Numbered from the stretch's first letter, positions 19,001-27,463 are shown. The stretch: 64,000 nt of DNA from a bacterium (GCA_020350885.1 CP070727.1:2487830-2551829), one strand, 5' to 3'. Made by a program: numbers and translations. Notes: a model not told the origin generated them from the letters alone.

Positions 19001-19928
19001 TTGAGAGGCGCTTGAAGGCGAGGTCTCTCCTGCTTATGTGACCGGGAAAGAGCTGTTTGATCTCGTCCGATGGGGTTGCATCCCATCCATGATCGTCGGC
19101 GGTGAGATATTCACGGATAAGCGCCGTCCCCTCCTCGGTCCGTCCCAGCCGTATCAGAACCTCGCCCTGGAGAAGCTGGTGATTCTCGGGCGGATCCCTC
19201 ATCATATCGATGGTTTGGGAGAGCTTCGCAAGCGGAGGATCCTCAAGTTCGAGGGATTGGAAGAATCTCGCCTCGGCCTTGGAAGGGTGGGCAAGGAGAA
19301 CGGATGCCAGCCCGAGATAATATTTTATATCGGCGTTTCTGGTAAGGGCCCGTTCGAGCTCGACGAATTTCGTACCGATAATCTGGACGTCCCCAGGGGA
19401 GCGTTCGAGCGCACGTCCGAGCGGACCGGCTGCCTGCTTGTACTGCTTTGCGTGCATATAGAGCAGACCGAGAAGCAGTTCGTTGTCTACGAAGGTTGTT
19501 GAGCTCTCCTGCCCTTCGCGGATAAGACCGTCCGATCGTGTTTCCGAGCGCTTGATGAGATCCTTGACAAACGAGTCGGGGGATGCATGAAGTATCTCGT
19601 CGATACGATCCATATCTCTGCTTTTGAGCATTGCTTCGATGAAAAACCTGCCGAGGAAGGGATTAAAGGAATCGAAGAAGGTCTGGCGGGCGAAATCCAT
19701 GATCTCCCCGCGTCTCTGCGAGTGGCGCACGAGCGTGCTCTTGAGCAGGGAGACGGCCTGGTGGTAGTCGGATAGCGCGAAGCAGGTTTGCACGGCGCTC
19801 ATTGCCAGCTCGTAGTTGTTCGGCCAACGTTCCAGAGCATCGAGTGCACGCTTGCGCGCCTTTTTGAAGTCACCACGCTGGCGGTCCTGCTCTATTTTCT
19901 TGAGTACCTTGTCCTCGGTCAGAAACAA
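16044..19928 (-). CDS. Giant TPR-repeat protein
   Basis: The protein is almost wholly helical TPR-like repeats over about 1294 residues, for example ALERWPNNYELAMSAVQTCF and QARYLLGETLIRLKRETEAV. No signal peptide, membrane span or catalytic domain is visible. The frame stays open upstream to an ATG at 20156, but that stretch reads as non-coding low-complexity sequence. I prefer the TTG at 19928 because GGGAG lies 6 nt upstream and LFLTEDKVLKKIEQDRQ begins regular helix there. An ATG at 19997 lacks a Shine-Dalgarno. The downstream coiled-coil/TPR gene overlaps by 4 nt, so the two are coupled and probably partners. Confidence 0.82.
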   Translation of the reverse strand: MFLTEDKVLKKIEQDRQRGDFKKARKRALDALERWPNNYELAMSAVQTCFALSDYHQAVSLLKSTLVRHSQRRGEIMDFARQTFFDSFNPFLGRFFIEAMLKSRDMDRIDEILHASPDSFVKDLIKRSETRSDGLIREGQESSTTFVDNELLLGLLYMHAKQYKQAAGPLGRALERSPGDVQIIGTKFVELERALTRNADIKYYLGLASVLLAHPSKAEARFFQSLELEDPPLAKLSQTIDMMRDPPENHQLLQGEVLIRLGRTEEGTALIREYLTADDHGWDATPSDEIKQLFPGHISRRDLAFKRLSILVEQSEPNAAVTITFCEAAVSLDRLPQAIEAFERLFHEDRESLDAIVSWIEGNETVLSTAPAQKLLSRLYLERGDSEKAAHAAHLAAEMDTTLIPGMIDMVQTAIALPDADVPGLKAILIELFTLAGNAERAEEILQEYRDECGVDNCEVLRLTREIMKHCGVTLEGVISAIETGLSCEDISEVIPFAIEFYREHPESHESFAAEIRRLAEEQPGLWPAVSELVDAMAQEGSPTGTFRFLQAAAHLENGLVERAIFEFDQLLMFDAGIRPELIRLYEKDDARRADNITLNLALYQLHLEEEQFASAAHYLCRTLELDPSQIRDVKERFESLVERDPENGAIWEEMLNTALTMHHIDLAKDILSTAIAKLPEEKAAALHVYGARISKAEGKSEDTLKCLAMTLTSPQPDLITVRQELDEIISQEPENPQARYLLGETLIRLKRETEAVAAFRRCLSLSDTYRVKVAQRLKELLPASIQPWAISRILGTISWQEGHQEDAYRYLAAAQKGPKESLPDLVQALKELTQNAPDDGQITLLYAHTLSLADQHDRAVDILEQLATRDRTAVKAATEILTELLKTHPTHVHANHLLARLLIETGEVAQSLDPVLCMLSNDEADVDELEEIAEEFIHFHEKSGDFLVHYARIKAARGHLDEAISRFREALSTQPELWQRILGEMQDIVWPETCAHQQRLLETDCNLAGNRNVEAFALLREFGTTDDETVEQIKQRLLTLIERNPLKEYFSFGSYLFATSGAIEQAENLVQRGCKCLDEDACLDLKIELGEIFQGSGLTERAAAIFTEVLAAAGDRASVLKRMDHASLNWIELELSRILGRPEQEQISADETGRLVHLALDIERPGNALEILDRSELTGNRRKLMLAKIYGAMERPFTVLAALGGIETESDTELEREMLYMKGIASETIGDYGKAACAFSKIVEIRGEYRDCSRRAEKNYARFIASQLEDTVQILQKTADLRITGDKKGEDES

Positions 19929-20188
19929 TACACTCTCCCGTTGAGATGTGAATGTGGGTAGGTACGTTATCCGTAACCCCGCATCAGCACCAAGCATCGA
20001 TGCGAAATACGTACCATGCGCATGAATTTTTCTGTTCCTGTTTAATCGTTGAATATTTTTAGAGTTAGGTGTATTTTTAGACTCGTGATGTGGGGAATGA
20101 GGGGGGAAGGATAATTGCGCCTCTTGCAATTTGCATAAGCGATATGCGTGAAACAAGTTAGTCGGGATATTCGATCTCAGGAGAGGGA

Positions 20189-20575
20189 ATGCCCGGTCGG
20201 TTTACGGTTTCGACGGAGATTCATTTCTCCTCGTCCCATGCCCTGATGGGATACGAGGGTGATTGTGCGCGGGTCCACGGGCACAACTGGGTCGTCAGGG
20301 TATATTACGAATTCGAGGATGTGGACGAGAACGGGTTCACCATCGATTATCGGAGGCTGAAATCCCGGTTGAAGGATGCGATCCTACCCCACTTCGATCA
20401 CTGCCACCTGAATGATGTGCAGCCGTTCGACAGGATAAATCCGACCTCGGAGAATATTGCAGCCGAGATCTTCAAGTTTTGCAAGGAACACGTAAGGATA
20501 GAACGGGGTACGTTGCTCGAGGTGGAACTCTGGGAAACACCGACCGACATGGTGCGCTACCGTGAAGCGAGGTAG
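20189..20575 (+). CDS. queD: 6-carboxy-5,6,7,8-tetrahydropterin synthase QueD
   Basis: The 128-residue protein has the zinc ligands of the PTPS/QueD family: the His in FSSSHALMG and the pair in RVHGHNW, with the catalytic Cys in GDCARVHGH. DFDHCHLND and the C-terminal VELWETPT provide the other active-site His and Glu. QueD converts dihydroneopterin triphosphate to 6-carboxytetrahydropterin, the first committed step to 7-deazaguanines. The start follows AGGAGAGGG at good spacing. The next gene, queC, overlaps by 14 nt. Confidence 0.94.
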   Translation: MPGRFTVSTEIHFSSSHALMGYEGDCARVHGHNWVVRVYYEFEDVDENGFTIDYRRLKSRLKDAILPHFDHCHLNDVQPFDRINPTSENIAAEIFKFCKEHVRIERGTLLEVELWETPTDMVRYREAR

Positions 20576-21269
20576 CAACAAAGAAGTACGCGCTGTCGCG
20601 CTTCTCTCCGGCGGATTGGATTCGACCGTCTCATGCGCCATGGCCGCCCGTCACTGGAGACCGGAGGCTGCGGTCTTCTTCGATTACGGTCAGCGCGCAC
20701 GGGTACGCGAGGATGCCGCCGTACGGGGTATTGCCGAGCGATACGGTCTCGAAATGGTCCGGGTGGAGCTTCCCTGGCTCGGTGCGATATCACGGTCGGT
20801 GCTCATCGAGGGTCGGAGTATCCTCCCGAAGCACGATCCGGGCGAGCCCGATGCGGCCGGAACCGAACGCCCGGGGGCGGTCTGGGTCGAGAACAGGAAT
20901 GCGGTCTTTATCAATATTGCGGCTGCAATTGCGGTTGCCCGCGGCTGCGAGATTGTGGTTGTCGGATTCAACCGTGAGGAAGCGGTGGCCTTTCCCGATA
21001 ACAGCACCGAGTTTGTAGAACGGATCAACGGTTCGCTCGAGCTGAGCGCCGGTAGGCCGGTTCGGGTCGAAAGCCCCACTCTCCCACTGACCAAGAAGGA
21101 GATCGTCCGGGAGGGACTTTCACTTGATATCCCCTGGCACCTCATCTGGAGTTGCTACGGGGGGGAAGAGTTGATGTGCGGCGTGTGTGGTTCCTGCATG
21201 AGGCTGCGCCGTGCAATTGTGGGGACACCGGTCGAGCGGCGTTTCCGCTTCACGAGGAGTGAGGCATGA
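20562..21269 (+). CDS. queC: 7-cyano-7-deazaguanine (preQ0) synthase QueC
   Basis: The 235-residue protein has the PP-loop ATP-pyrophosphatase motif LLSGGLDST near its N-terminus and a C-terminal zinc site C-x8-C-x2-C-x2-C (CYGGEELMCGVCGSC). QueC uses ATP and ammonia to convert 7-carboxy-7-deazaguanine to preQ0. It starts with GTG inside queD and overlaps the next gene by 4 nt. Confidence 0.95.
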   Translation: MKRGSNKEVRAVALLSGGLDSTVSCAMAARHWRPEAAVFFDYGQRARVREDAAVRGIAERYGLEMVRVELPWLGAISRSVLIEGRSILPKHDPGEPDAAGTERPGAVWVENRNAVFINIAAAIAVARGCEIVVVGFNREEAVAFPDNSTEFVERINGSLELSAGRPVRVESPTLPLTKKEIVREGLSLDIPWHLIWSCYGGEELMCGVCGSCMRLRRAIVGTPVERRFRFTRSEA

Positions 21270-21847
21270 ATGAGAAGGAATATCGAATAGTGGAGACGGC
21301 ATGGCTCGGAGAGGGGATTCCGTATACGGGGGCAGAGCTCCGCAGCCACATAGTACGGGAGCTCGGTGGGATACGTGGAGACGGTGTGATTGCCTTCGTC
21401 GGTCCGTGTACCGTTGAGGAGGCTGCTCTTGTCGATCTCGAGGACGCCGAGCAGGAGAACTTCATCCGGGCCCGCAGCATGCTGCACTTTCTCGGAGAAC
21501 ATTTCCTTGTTTCGCTCCGGGAGGGAAACTATCTCCTTCGGCTCTTTGCAATGATTGTGAGGGAGGGCCTGGAGGAATTGCTGAGCGGGCAAAGGATAGT
21601 GCGCGTAGGGGACGATCTCTTCATCGACAAGCGAAAACTCTCTGTGGCAATTGCCACCGCAAGTCCTACCTCTGTCCTCTTCCATTTCGGTATCAATGTC
21701 GATCCGGCAGGTGCTCCGGTCCCCGCGGTGGGGCTCGTGGAGTTCGGCCTCGAAGCGGAACGGTTAGCCCGGATAGTGCTCGAGCGGTACCGTTCGGAGA
21801 TCGTGTCGGTGGAGTTGGCGCTGAGAAAGGTAAGGGGTGTCCCGTAA
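21266..21847 (+). CDS. DUF366 family protein in the queuosine precursor operon
   Basis: This 193-residue protein looks like DUF366: WLGEGIPYTGAELRSH near the N-terminus, then FIDKRKLSVAIATASPTSVLFHFGIN, a conserved core ending in VDPAG. No known catalytic motif is obvious. It is embedded between queC and queE with overlaps on both sides, so it very likely acts in 7-deazaguanine metabolism or use, but its reaction is not known to me. Confidence 0.7.
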   Translation: MNEKEYRIVETAWLGEGIPYTGAELRSHIVRELGGIRGDGVIAFVGPCTVEEAALVDLEDAEQENFIRARSMLHFLGEHFLVSLREGNYLLRLFAMIVREGLEELLSGQRIVRVGDDLFIDKRKLSVAIATASPTSVLFHFGINVDPAGAPVPAVGLVEFGLEAERLARIVLERYRSEIVSVELALRKVRGVP

Positions 21848-22595
21848 TTCCCTAGACGCCGAAGGGTATTGCGCCGAGGTTTTTCATTCAGTACAGGGCG
21901 AGGGGCTCTATGTCGGTGTTCTCCAGATATTCATCAGAACGGCCGGATGCAGTCTTTCGTGCAATTACTGTGACACCGTGCGGGCGCAGGAGCGGGTTGC
22001 CGAGTGTCTTGTTCGGGTGGGCGGGCATACGCATACGTTTTCGAATCCCGTCTCGGCCGCGACACTCATTCCACTCGTCACAGATATAGAGAGAGACATC
22101 GGGGGCATCCACTCCGTGAGTCTGACGGGAGGGGAGCCACTCGAGCAGGCGGAGTTTGTTACATCCCTCATTCACGGCATACGGCCGATGTATCTTCCCG
22201 TCTACCTCGAGACAAACGGCCTCTCCGTGGAGGCGGCGAAGCAGGTGGCGCCACTCGTCGATATCGTCTCTCTCGACATAAAACTACCCTCTCTGTGTGG
22301 TGGAGGGGATCTCTTTCCGGTCTACGAGCGTGTCCTTCCCCTGTTCGGAAGGGACGAGCTCTTCTGCAAGATCGTCATCGCCGATGGTTTCGAGCACACG
22401 GAGTTCAGTGAGGCGGTGCGACTTCTGTCCCGTTACAACGACAGGATACCCCTCGTCATACAGCCCGCAACAGAAACGGCGGGCTGTAGAACGGTTGATA
22501 CGAAGACGCTTCTCGAATGCTACCACGAGGCTGTCGGTGAGCTCGACCACGTAAGAATCATACCGCAATGTCATCACCTACTGAACCTGCCGTAA
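21837..22595 (+). CDS. queE: 7-carboxy-7-deazaguanine synthase QueE (radical SAM)
   Basis: The 252-residue protein starts with FHSVQGEGLYVG, the QueE signature, followed by the radical-SAM cluster motif C-x3-C-x2-C (CSLSCNYCD). VSLTGGEPL is the glycine-rich SAM-binding segment and VYLETNG a further family motif. It rearranges 6-carboxytetrahydropterin to 7-carboxy-7-deazaguanine. The GTG start lies inside the DUF366 gene. No queF or tgt follows, so the operon makes preQ0 and later steps are elsewhere. Confidence 0.95.
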   Translation: MSRNSLDAEGYCAEVFHSVQGEGLYVGVLQIFIRTAGCSLSCNYCDTVRAQERVAECLVRVGGHTHTFSNPVSAATLIPLVTDIERDIGGIHSVSLTGGEPLEQAEFVTSLIHGIRPMYLPVYLETNGLSVEAAKQVAPLVDIVSLDIKLPSLCGGGDLFPVYERVLPLFGRDELFCKIVIADGFEHTEFSEAVRLLSRYNDRIPLVIQPATETAGCRTVDTKTLLECYHEAVGELDHVRIIPQCHHLLNLP

Positions 22596-22602
22596 TGGAA
22601 AT

Positions 22603-22617
22603 GCCGGCGTAGCCGGC
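22603..22617. repeat. Hairpin after queE
   Basis: GCCGGC, three bases, then GCCGGC form a 6-bp stem 8 nt after the queE stop. There is no U-tract, so it may protect a 3' end rather than terminate. Confidence 0.3.
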
Positions 22618-22791
22618 GAACTGTTCTGGCGATACTGTTTCCGTTGTTACCCGTGGGTGTAGCCGTTCGGCCGATATTATCCGGGGTATGACCGTTTGGC
22701 CGCCCCGGCACGGGGCAGGCAATTGATTTTTTTTCGAAAATTTAATGAGGGTATATGGAGGAGTGGGAGTGCCCTCCGGGCAAAAAAAAAG

Positions 22792-22850
22792 TGCTGCGAG
22801 ATAGTACGATGCAGGGTCGGGTTCGTGAAGGCGGCGACCACCTCGCAGCA
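22792..22850. ncRNA. Possible structured RNA element
   Basis: TGCTGCGAG and CTCGCAGCA form a perfect 9-bp stem. Inside it GGTCG pairs with CGACC 5' to 3'. The pattern is that of a small structured RNA of about 60 nt, but neither strand, promoter nor family is evident. Confidence 0.25.
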
Positions 22851-23128
22851 ACCAATCATATGAGCAAGGGGTATACCAGCCGCGTTCGCAGTTAACCGTC
22901 GTGAATGCGAAAAGGCTTGATCTTACAATACATTCGATGCCCCGGTTGCTACTTTCATTCCTTTCCCAAGCGTTCTCATGATTTCCGATTACAACTCCAC
23001 CGGCAACGGTACGGGAAGCACCGTTTTCGCTACTTTGCAACGGCCTTAATGCATTCCTGCAACGCATCCCGTGGTGATCGGGAGGTGACCCGTGAGGTCG
23101 GCTTCGAGCGGCCACATCGAGAAAGTGC

Positions 23129-23157
23129 TTGACAATTTTCTGACGTTTCTTTTAAAA
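23129..23157 (+). promoter_or_regulatory. Candidate sigma70-type promoter for the HU gene
   Basis: A perfect TTGACA box is followed after 17 nt by TTAAAA, about 75 nt before the HU start codon. The leader contains no second obvious promoter. Confidence 0.55.
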
Positions 23158-23229
23158 CGTTGATAGACTCCAAGTTAACTGATTATACTGAGAACGTAGT
23201 GGTCCTGTTATGAAAAGGAGGAGGTATTC

Positions 23230-23508
23230 ATGACAAAGGCGGAGATAGTAGAGAATATCTCGAGCAGGACTGGACTGACAAAGAAAGAGGTTGCGGAAGC
23301 TGTCGATCAATTTCTGGCATCCATATCCAAAGGTCTCGCCGAAGGAAGGCATTACGAGATCCGCGGTTTCGGGACATTCAAGGTAAAAGCACGCAAGGCC
23401 AGGATGGCACGCAATCCAAGGACAGGAGAGCCTGTCCCCGTGCCGGACCGTAAGGTTCCCGTGTTCAAAGTGTCTCGGGAATTGAAAGAACTGGTGGCGC
23501 AATCGTAG
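23230..23508 (+). CDS. HU/IHF family DNA-binding protein
   Basis: The 92-residue protein is a standard HU fold: TKAEIVENISSRTGLTKKEV helices, then IRGFGTFKVKARKARMARNP leading into the DNA-binding arm (GEPVPVPDRKVPVFKVS). It has a strong AAGGAGGAGG ribosome-binding site and its own promoter, as expected for an abundant nucleoid protein. HU versus IHF cannot be settled from sequence alone. Confidence 0.95.
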   Translation: MTKAEIVENISSRTGLTKKEVAEAVDQFLASISKGLAEGRHYEIRGFGTFKVKARKARMARNPRTGEPVPVPDRKVPVFKVSRELKELVAQS

Positions 23509-23617
23509 CTGCCGGTAACCCGCCGGTTTCCCATACCGTTGCCGACACGCTTTCCATGTACATGGATTAAGGGTATAATGCTACCTGTGCATGCGTGCAG
23601 GACAGGAGGAGAACGCG

Positions 23618-24664
23618 ATGCCAACGGAATGGATCGATTTGAGAAGCGACACCGTGACGAGGCCATCACCGGAAATGCGTGAAGCGATCAGCCGCGCCGA
23701 GGTCGGTGATGACGTGCTCGGTGACGATCCGACGGTCCGGCGCCTCGAGGAGCGCGTCGCAGCCATGTTCGGGAAAGAGGCGGCCGTCTATGTACCGAGC
23801 GGCACGATGTCCAACACACTCGCCCTCATCTCCCAGACCCGCCCCGGCAACGAGGTCATCCTCGACCGCAACAGCCACATATTCAATTACGAGGCCGGTG
23901 CGGCGTCGGCAATTGGCGGCCTACAGCTTTATCCCCTCGATGGTCCGGGGGGTCTCCTGCCGCTTCCGCAGCTACATTCCACCGTCAGACCCGTCAATGT
24001 GCATCATCCACAAACGGCGCTCATTGCTGTGGAGAATACGCACAACCGCGCTGGAGGAAGGATCTATCCCTTCGAAGAGCTCGAGGCCGTATCCGATTTT
24101 GCCAGAGAGTGTGGTCTGCGCGTCCACATGGATGGCGCCAGGCTGGCGAACGCCTCTGTTGCAACGGGGATCCCTTTTCAGAAGTATGCGTCGCTGGCCG
24201 ACTCGATCACCTTCTGTTTCTCGAAGGGTCTCGGTGCGCCCGTCGGGTCGATTCTCATCGCCGATGCCGATACGATTACGAACGCCAGGTTCTGGCGAAA
24301 ACGACTCGGCGGAGGGATGCGGCAGGTAGGTCTGCTCGCGGCTGCATGCCTGTATGCACTCGATCATAATGTCGATCGCCTCGTTGAGGATCATACGAAA
24401 GCGGCTCGAATCGGCGAGATTATCGCATCGAGCGGAAAGCTCACGCTCACCTTTGAGGTGGAGACTAATATCATTATCTTCGAGACGGCTTCTGATGCGA
24501 TTGATATCGATACACTCAAGCAGTCCCTCGAAAAGAGCGGCATTCTCGCTCTTACCTTCGGCGGCCGGTTCATGAGGATGGTTACGCACCTCGACATCAC
24601 TGACGAGGATATGGGGCGCCTCGAAAGTATCCTGCCGTCAGTGCTTTCGTCCTTGCCTTCATAA
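23618..24664 (+). CDS. Low-specificity L-threonine aldolase
   Basis: This PLP enzyme begins [20 protein letters not shown], the signature of the family, with [25 protein letters not shown] and the PLP Lys in [13 protein letters not shown]. It cleaves L-threonine or allo-threonine to glycine and acetaldehyde. The frame opens nine codons earlier, but AGGAGGAG sits 8 nt before the ATG at 23618, which also matches the family start. Length about 348 residues is normal. Confidence 0.93.
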   Translation: MPTEWIDLRSDTVTRPSPEMREAISRAEVGDDVLGDDPTVRRLEERVAAMFGKEAAVYVPSGTMSNTLALISQTRPGNEVILDRNSHIFNYEAGAASAIGGLQLYPLDGPGGLLPLPQLHSTVRPVNVHHPQTALIAVENTHNRAGGRIYPFEELEAVSDFARECGLRVHMDGARLANASVATGIPFQKYASLADSITFCFSKGLGAPVGSILIADADTITNARFWRKRLGGGMRQVGLLAAACLYALDHNVDRLVEDHTKAARIGEIIASSGKLTLTFEVETNIIIFETASDAIDIDTLKQSLEKSGILALTFGGRFMRMVTHLDITDEDMGRLESILPSVLSSLPS

Positions 24665-24687
24665 TCGGCCTGTTGGGGAGCGAACAC

Positions 24688-25389
24688 ATGCGGTCCTTCC
24701 GTTTTTACCTGGTCAGCACGCCGATCGGGAACCTCGGTGATATCTCTTCCAGGGCGGTGGACGTACTGAGCTCCGTCGATCTCGTCCTGGCCGAAGATAC
24801 GAGGAAGGCGCGTATCCTGCTCACGCACTACGGAGTGAAGACACCGGTCCGATCCTACCATGATCACAACAAGGAGCGGATCACCCCCTCGCTCATACGG
24901 CAGATGCGTAGCGGAAAGACGATTGCGTTGATCGCCGATGCGGGAACGCCGACGGTCTCCGATCCCGGATACTACATCATCCGGAAGCTGATCGAGGAGG
25001 GAATAGAGTTTACCGCTATTCCGGGCCCCAGCGCGGTGCTTCAGGCACTGGTCCTCTCGGGTCTTCCTCCGGATCGATTCACGTTCTTCGGCTATGTTCC
25101 GCGTTCTGCGGGGGCACGGAGAAGGGTGATCATGGAAGCCGCTGAGGGGATCGGAACGGCTGTATTCTTCGAGAGCCCCCGACGCCTCCGTAAGACACTT
25201 GCAGAGATCGCCGGTCTGCTGGAGGACCGCGAGGTCGTCGTCGCTCGGGAGCTTACAAAGATACACGAGGAGATCGTGCGGGGCAGTGCTTCCGTTCTGC
25301 TCGAGCACTTCACCGCGAATGTACCCAAGGGGGAGATTACCTTGCTCATCCGGGGTACGGGAAAACGGAAACGGGCCGGAACGGCTTGA
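24688..25389 (+). CDS. rsmI: 16S rRNA (cytidine1402-2'-O)-methyltransferase RsmI
   Basis: The protein has the tetrapyrrole-methylase fold motifs of RsmI: LVSTPIGNLGDIS at the N-terminus, LAEDTRKARILL, IADAGTPTVSDPG and the IPGPSAVLQAL loop. RsmI methylates the 2'-O of C1402 in the 30S decoding centre using SAM. I chose the ATG at 24688, preceded by GGGAG, over the in-frame TTG at 24673. Confidence 0.94.
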   Translation: MRSFRFYLVSTPIGNLGDISSRAVDVLSSVDLVLAEDTRKARILLTHYGVKTPVRSYHDHNKERITPSLIRQMRSGKTIALIADAGTPTVSDPGYYIIRKLIEEGIEFTAIPGPSAVLQALVLSGLPPDRFTFFGYVPRSAGARRRVIMEAAEGIGTAVFFESPRRLRKTLAEIAGLLEDREVVVARELTKIHEEIVRGSASVLLEHFTANVPKGEITLLIRGTGKRKRAGTA

Positions 25390-25455
25390 CAGTATATGTG
25401 ATGGCATTCCATAATAACGCCTTAAGTTATAGATAACAATGGCGGGAAGGAAACG

Positions 25456-26058
25456 GTGCCCGGAAGAAACAAACTGAGGAATTGGTTCCGGGGATTGCTG
25501 GATCCGGTGGTCGGAATTCTCGCATCCCTGGGGGTCACCCCGTTTGCCGTCACGGTGACGGGTGCGATCCTGAGCCTCTTCGGCGCCGTACTGGTCGCCA
25601 CGGGATCGCTGGCGTGGGGCGGTGTCGTACTTATCGTATCCGGTATCTGTGATACCCTCGACGGTTCCCTCGCACGGCGTGAGAACAAGGTTACCAGTTT
25701 CGGGGCATTCATCGATTCGACGATCGATCGTGTCACCGAGATCGCATACCTCGGAGCGCTCGTATTTTATTTCATCGGTCAGGGCTCGGACTATCGAATA
25801 GTCGTCTTCTTCGTATTACTGGCACTTGCAGGTTCCTTTTTGACGAGTTATACGCGGGCGCGGGCGGAAGGGCTGGGTGTCGAGTGTAAAGTAGGCTGGC
25901 TCGAGAGACCCGAACGCGTCACCCTTCTCGTACTCGGCCTCCTCTTCGGACGTATCATACTGATAATCGTGATCCTTGCGCTTGCCGTGTTGACGATATA
26001 TACCTTTATACAACGGGTCCTGCACGTCAGACGCTTGACCCTCGGACGGAACCCGTGA
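25456..26058 (+). CDS. CDP-alcohol phosphatidyltransferase family membrane protein
   Basis: The 200-residue membrane protein carries the full D-x2-D-G-x2-A-R-x8-G-x3-D-x3-D catalytic motif (CDTLDGSLARR...FGAFIDSTID) and about six TM helices. Such enzymes transfer a phosphatidyl group from CDP-diacylglycerol to an alcohol such as glycerol phosphate or inositol phosphate. The acceptor cannot be told from sequence. The GTG start follows GGAAGGAAA. Confidence 0.88.
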   Translation: MPGRNKLRNWFRGLLDPVVGILASLGVTPFAVTVTGAILSLFGAVLVATGSLAWGGVVLIVSGICDTLDGSLARRENKVTSFGAFIDSTIDRVTEIAYLGALVFYFIGQGSDYRIVVFFVLLALAGSFLTSYTRARAEGLGVECKVGWLERPERVTLLVLGLLFGRIILIIVILALAVLTIYTFIQRVLHVRRLTLGRNP

Positions 26059-26081
26059 CAAACAACCGATAAGGCCATCGA

Positions 26082-27461
26082 ATGGCAATGAAGACCGGCC
26101 TGGGCTCTATACTGAAGACCTCCGTTCCCATCATTGTCGATCTTGCCGCACAGATCTTGATGTGGACCATCGAGATCAATCTCGTAAGCCGCATCGCACC
26201 CGCGCTGATGAACCGGACCTTCCCGGGCGCGGGAGCCACCGCCGTCGATGCCCTGACGGCGGTCGGAAATGTCGTCCAGATTATTATTCTGACGTTTACG
26301 GCACTGCTGATCTTTGTCTTCGGGGCGACGATCATCATCAACCGGCTCCTCGGTGAGGGGAATCATGAGGAGGCCAACCATTTCCTCGGGCAATCGATCT
26401 TCACCGCCCTCTTTCCAGCGATTGCCATTTCGGGGCTCTGGTACCTGCTGGCGCCCATCCTGTTCGAGTTCGTCCTGGGCACACCAGCCGCGGTGACAGT
26501 CGTGGGTGTGGAATACTTCAGAATACTGTCCTATTTCACGCCGTTCATTATCATGAACTTCGTTGCTATCGGGATCGTGCGCGGGGCAGGCGATACACAT
26601 CTGGCGATGATCACGGGACTGATCGTGAACTGTCTTCATCTTGTCCTGGCGCTGTTTCTCATCTTCGGCCTCGGTATCTGTCCACCGCTTGGTGTGCGCG
26701 GGGCGGCACTGGCCGCCGGTATCGCCCATACGATAGGGTGTATCTTCACGTACAGTGTAATCCTCAGAGGAAAAAGCGTACTCACATTCAACTGGCATGA
26801 TTTCAGGACGATCAAAGGCAGTACGATCAAGAGGGTGTTACGAACCGGTACACCGATCACCCTCGAGCAGCTCGCATGGATGGTGGGTATCACGGTGGTC
26901 ATCGGTTTCAGCAACCGTTTGGGAACCGTTGCAGCGGCTGCTCATATCATCGTGCTCACCTTTCAACGCCTCTTCTCGATCCTCTATCAGGCCTTCGGTA
27001 TGGGGGCGTTGACGCTCGTGGGCCAGCGCTACGGCGCCAGCGAGCACGATCATGCACGGCAGACCACGGTACAGTTCTTCTGGCTGGTCTGTGCCGTGGT
27101 ATTGTTTCTGGTAGCGATTATCTTCTTCAGGGCCCGGTATTTCGTCATGCTCTTCACCAACGATCCCGAGGTGCTCTCGCTGTGTGCGACCGTGCTCAAG
27201 GTGGCCGCTTTCGTACAGATTCCCAAAGCCCTCTCCTACGTGTACTCCTTCAGTCTCCGCGGGGTAGGTGAAAACCGCTATCCCATGTACCTCGCTATCT
27301 TCGGCGTGATTGCGTTCGAGGTAATCCTCGGGTACAACATGGCGTTCACATTCGGGCTGTCACTCGTGGGTCTGTGGATCGCACAGGGAATCGACGAGGT
27401 TTTCAAGGTATCGTTCGCCGCGCGGCGTTTCTATAGTCGGGTGGCGCTACTGACTGGATAG
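26082..27461 (+). CDS. MATE family efflux transporter
   Basis: The 459-residue polytopic protein has about 12 hydrophobic segments in two homologous halves. MATE-type features are the N-terminal VPIIVDLAAQILMWTIE, FGATIIINRLLGEGNHEEA in loop 2-3, and FQRLFSILYQAFGMGALTLVGQRYGA in the second half. Members export cationic compounds or metabolites using Na+ or H+ gradients. The substrate is unknown. It starts 24 nt after the phosphatidyltransferase gene. Confidence 0.9.
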   Translation: MAMKTGLGSILKTSVPIIVDLAAQILMWTIEINLVSRIAPALMNRTFPGAGATAVDALTAVGNVVQIIILTFTALLIFVFGATIIINRLLGEGNHEEANHFLGQSIFTALFPAIAISGLWYLLAPILFEFVLGTPAAVTVVGVEYFRILSYFTPFIIMNFVAIGIVRGAGDTHLAMITGLIVNCLHLVLALFLIFGLGICPPLGVRGAALAAGIAHTIGCIFTYSVILRGKSVLTFNWHDFRTIKGSTIKRVLRTGTPITLEQLAWMVGITVVIGFSNRLGTVAAAAHIIVLTFQRLFSILYQAFGMGALTLVGQRYGASEHDHARQTTVQFFWLVCAVVLFLVAIIFFRARYFVMLFTNDPEVLSLCATVLKVAAFVQIPKALSYVYSFSLRGVGENRYPMYLAIFGVIAFEVILGYNMAFTFGLSLVGLWIAQGIDEVFKVSFAARRFYSRVALLTG

Positions 27462-27463
27462 CG

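Larger units (their letters stand above)
22596..23229 (+). other. 634-nt spacer without a credible gene; contains hairpins and the HU promoter
   Basis: No ORF here has coding character on either strand. The spacer holds a short hairpin just after queE, an A/T-rich stretch, a GCCC/GGGC hairpin followed by nine A residues, a long-range stem at 22792-22850, and a sigma70-like promoter before the HU gene. I could not match any part to a known riboswitch, 4.5S RNA, 6S RNA or tmRNA. Confidence 0.6.

Noticed and set aside
20157..20188. preQ1 riboswitch upstream of queD
   Set aside because: The short leader shows no preQ1 aptamer hairpin or A-rich tail.
22780..22800. GCCC/GGGC hairpin plus A9 as an intrinsic terminator
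   Set aside because: The plus strand has A residues, not T, after the stem, and on the minus strand the T-run precedes the hairpin.
22558..23115. A 185-residue minus-strand frame in the spacer after queE
   Set aside because: No recognisable domain, no ribosome-binding site, and it runs into the queE 3' end.
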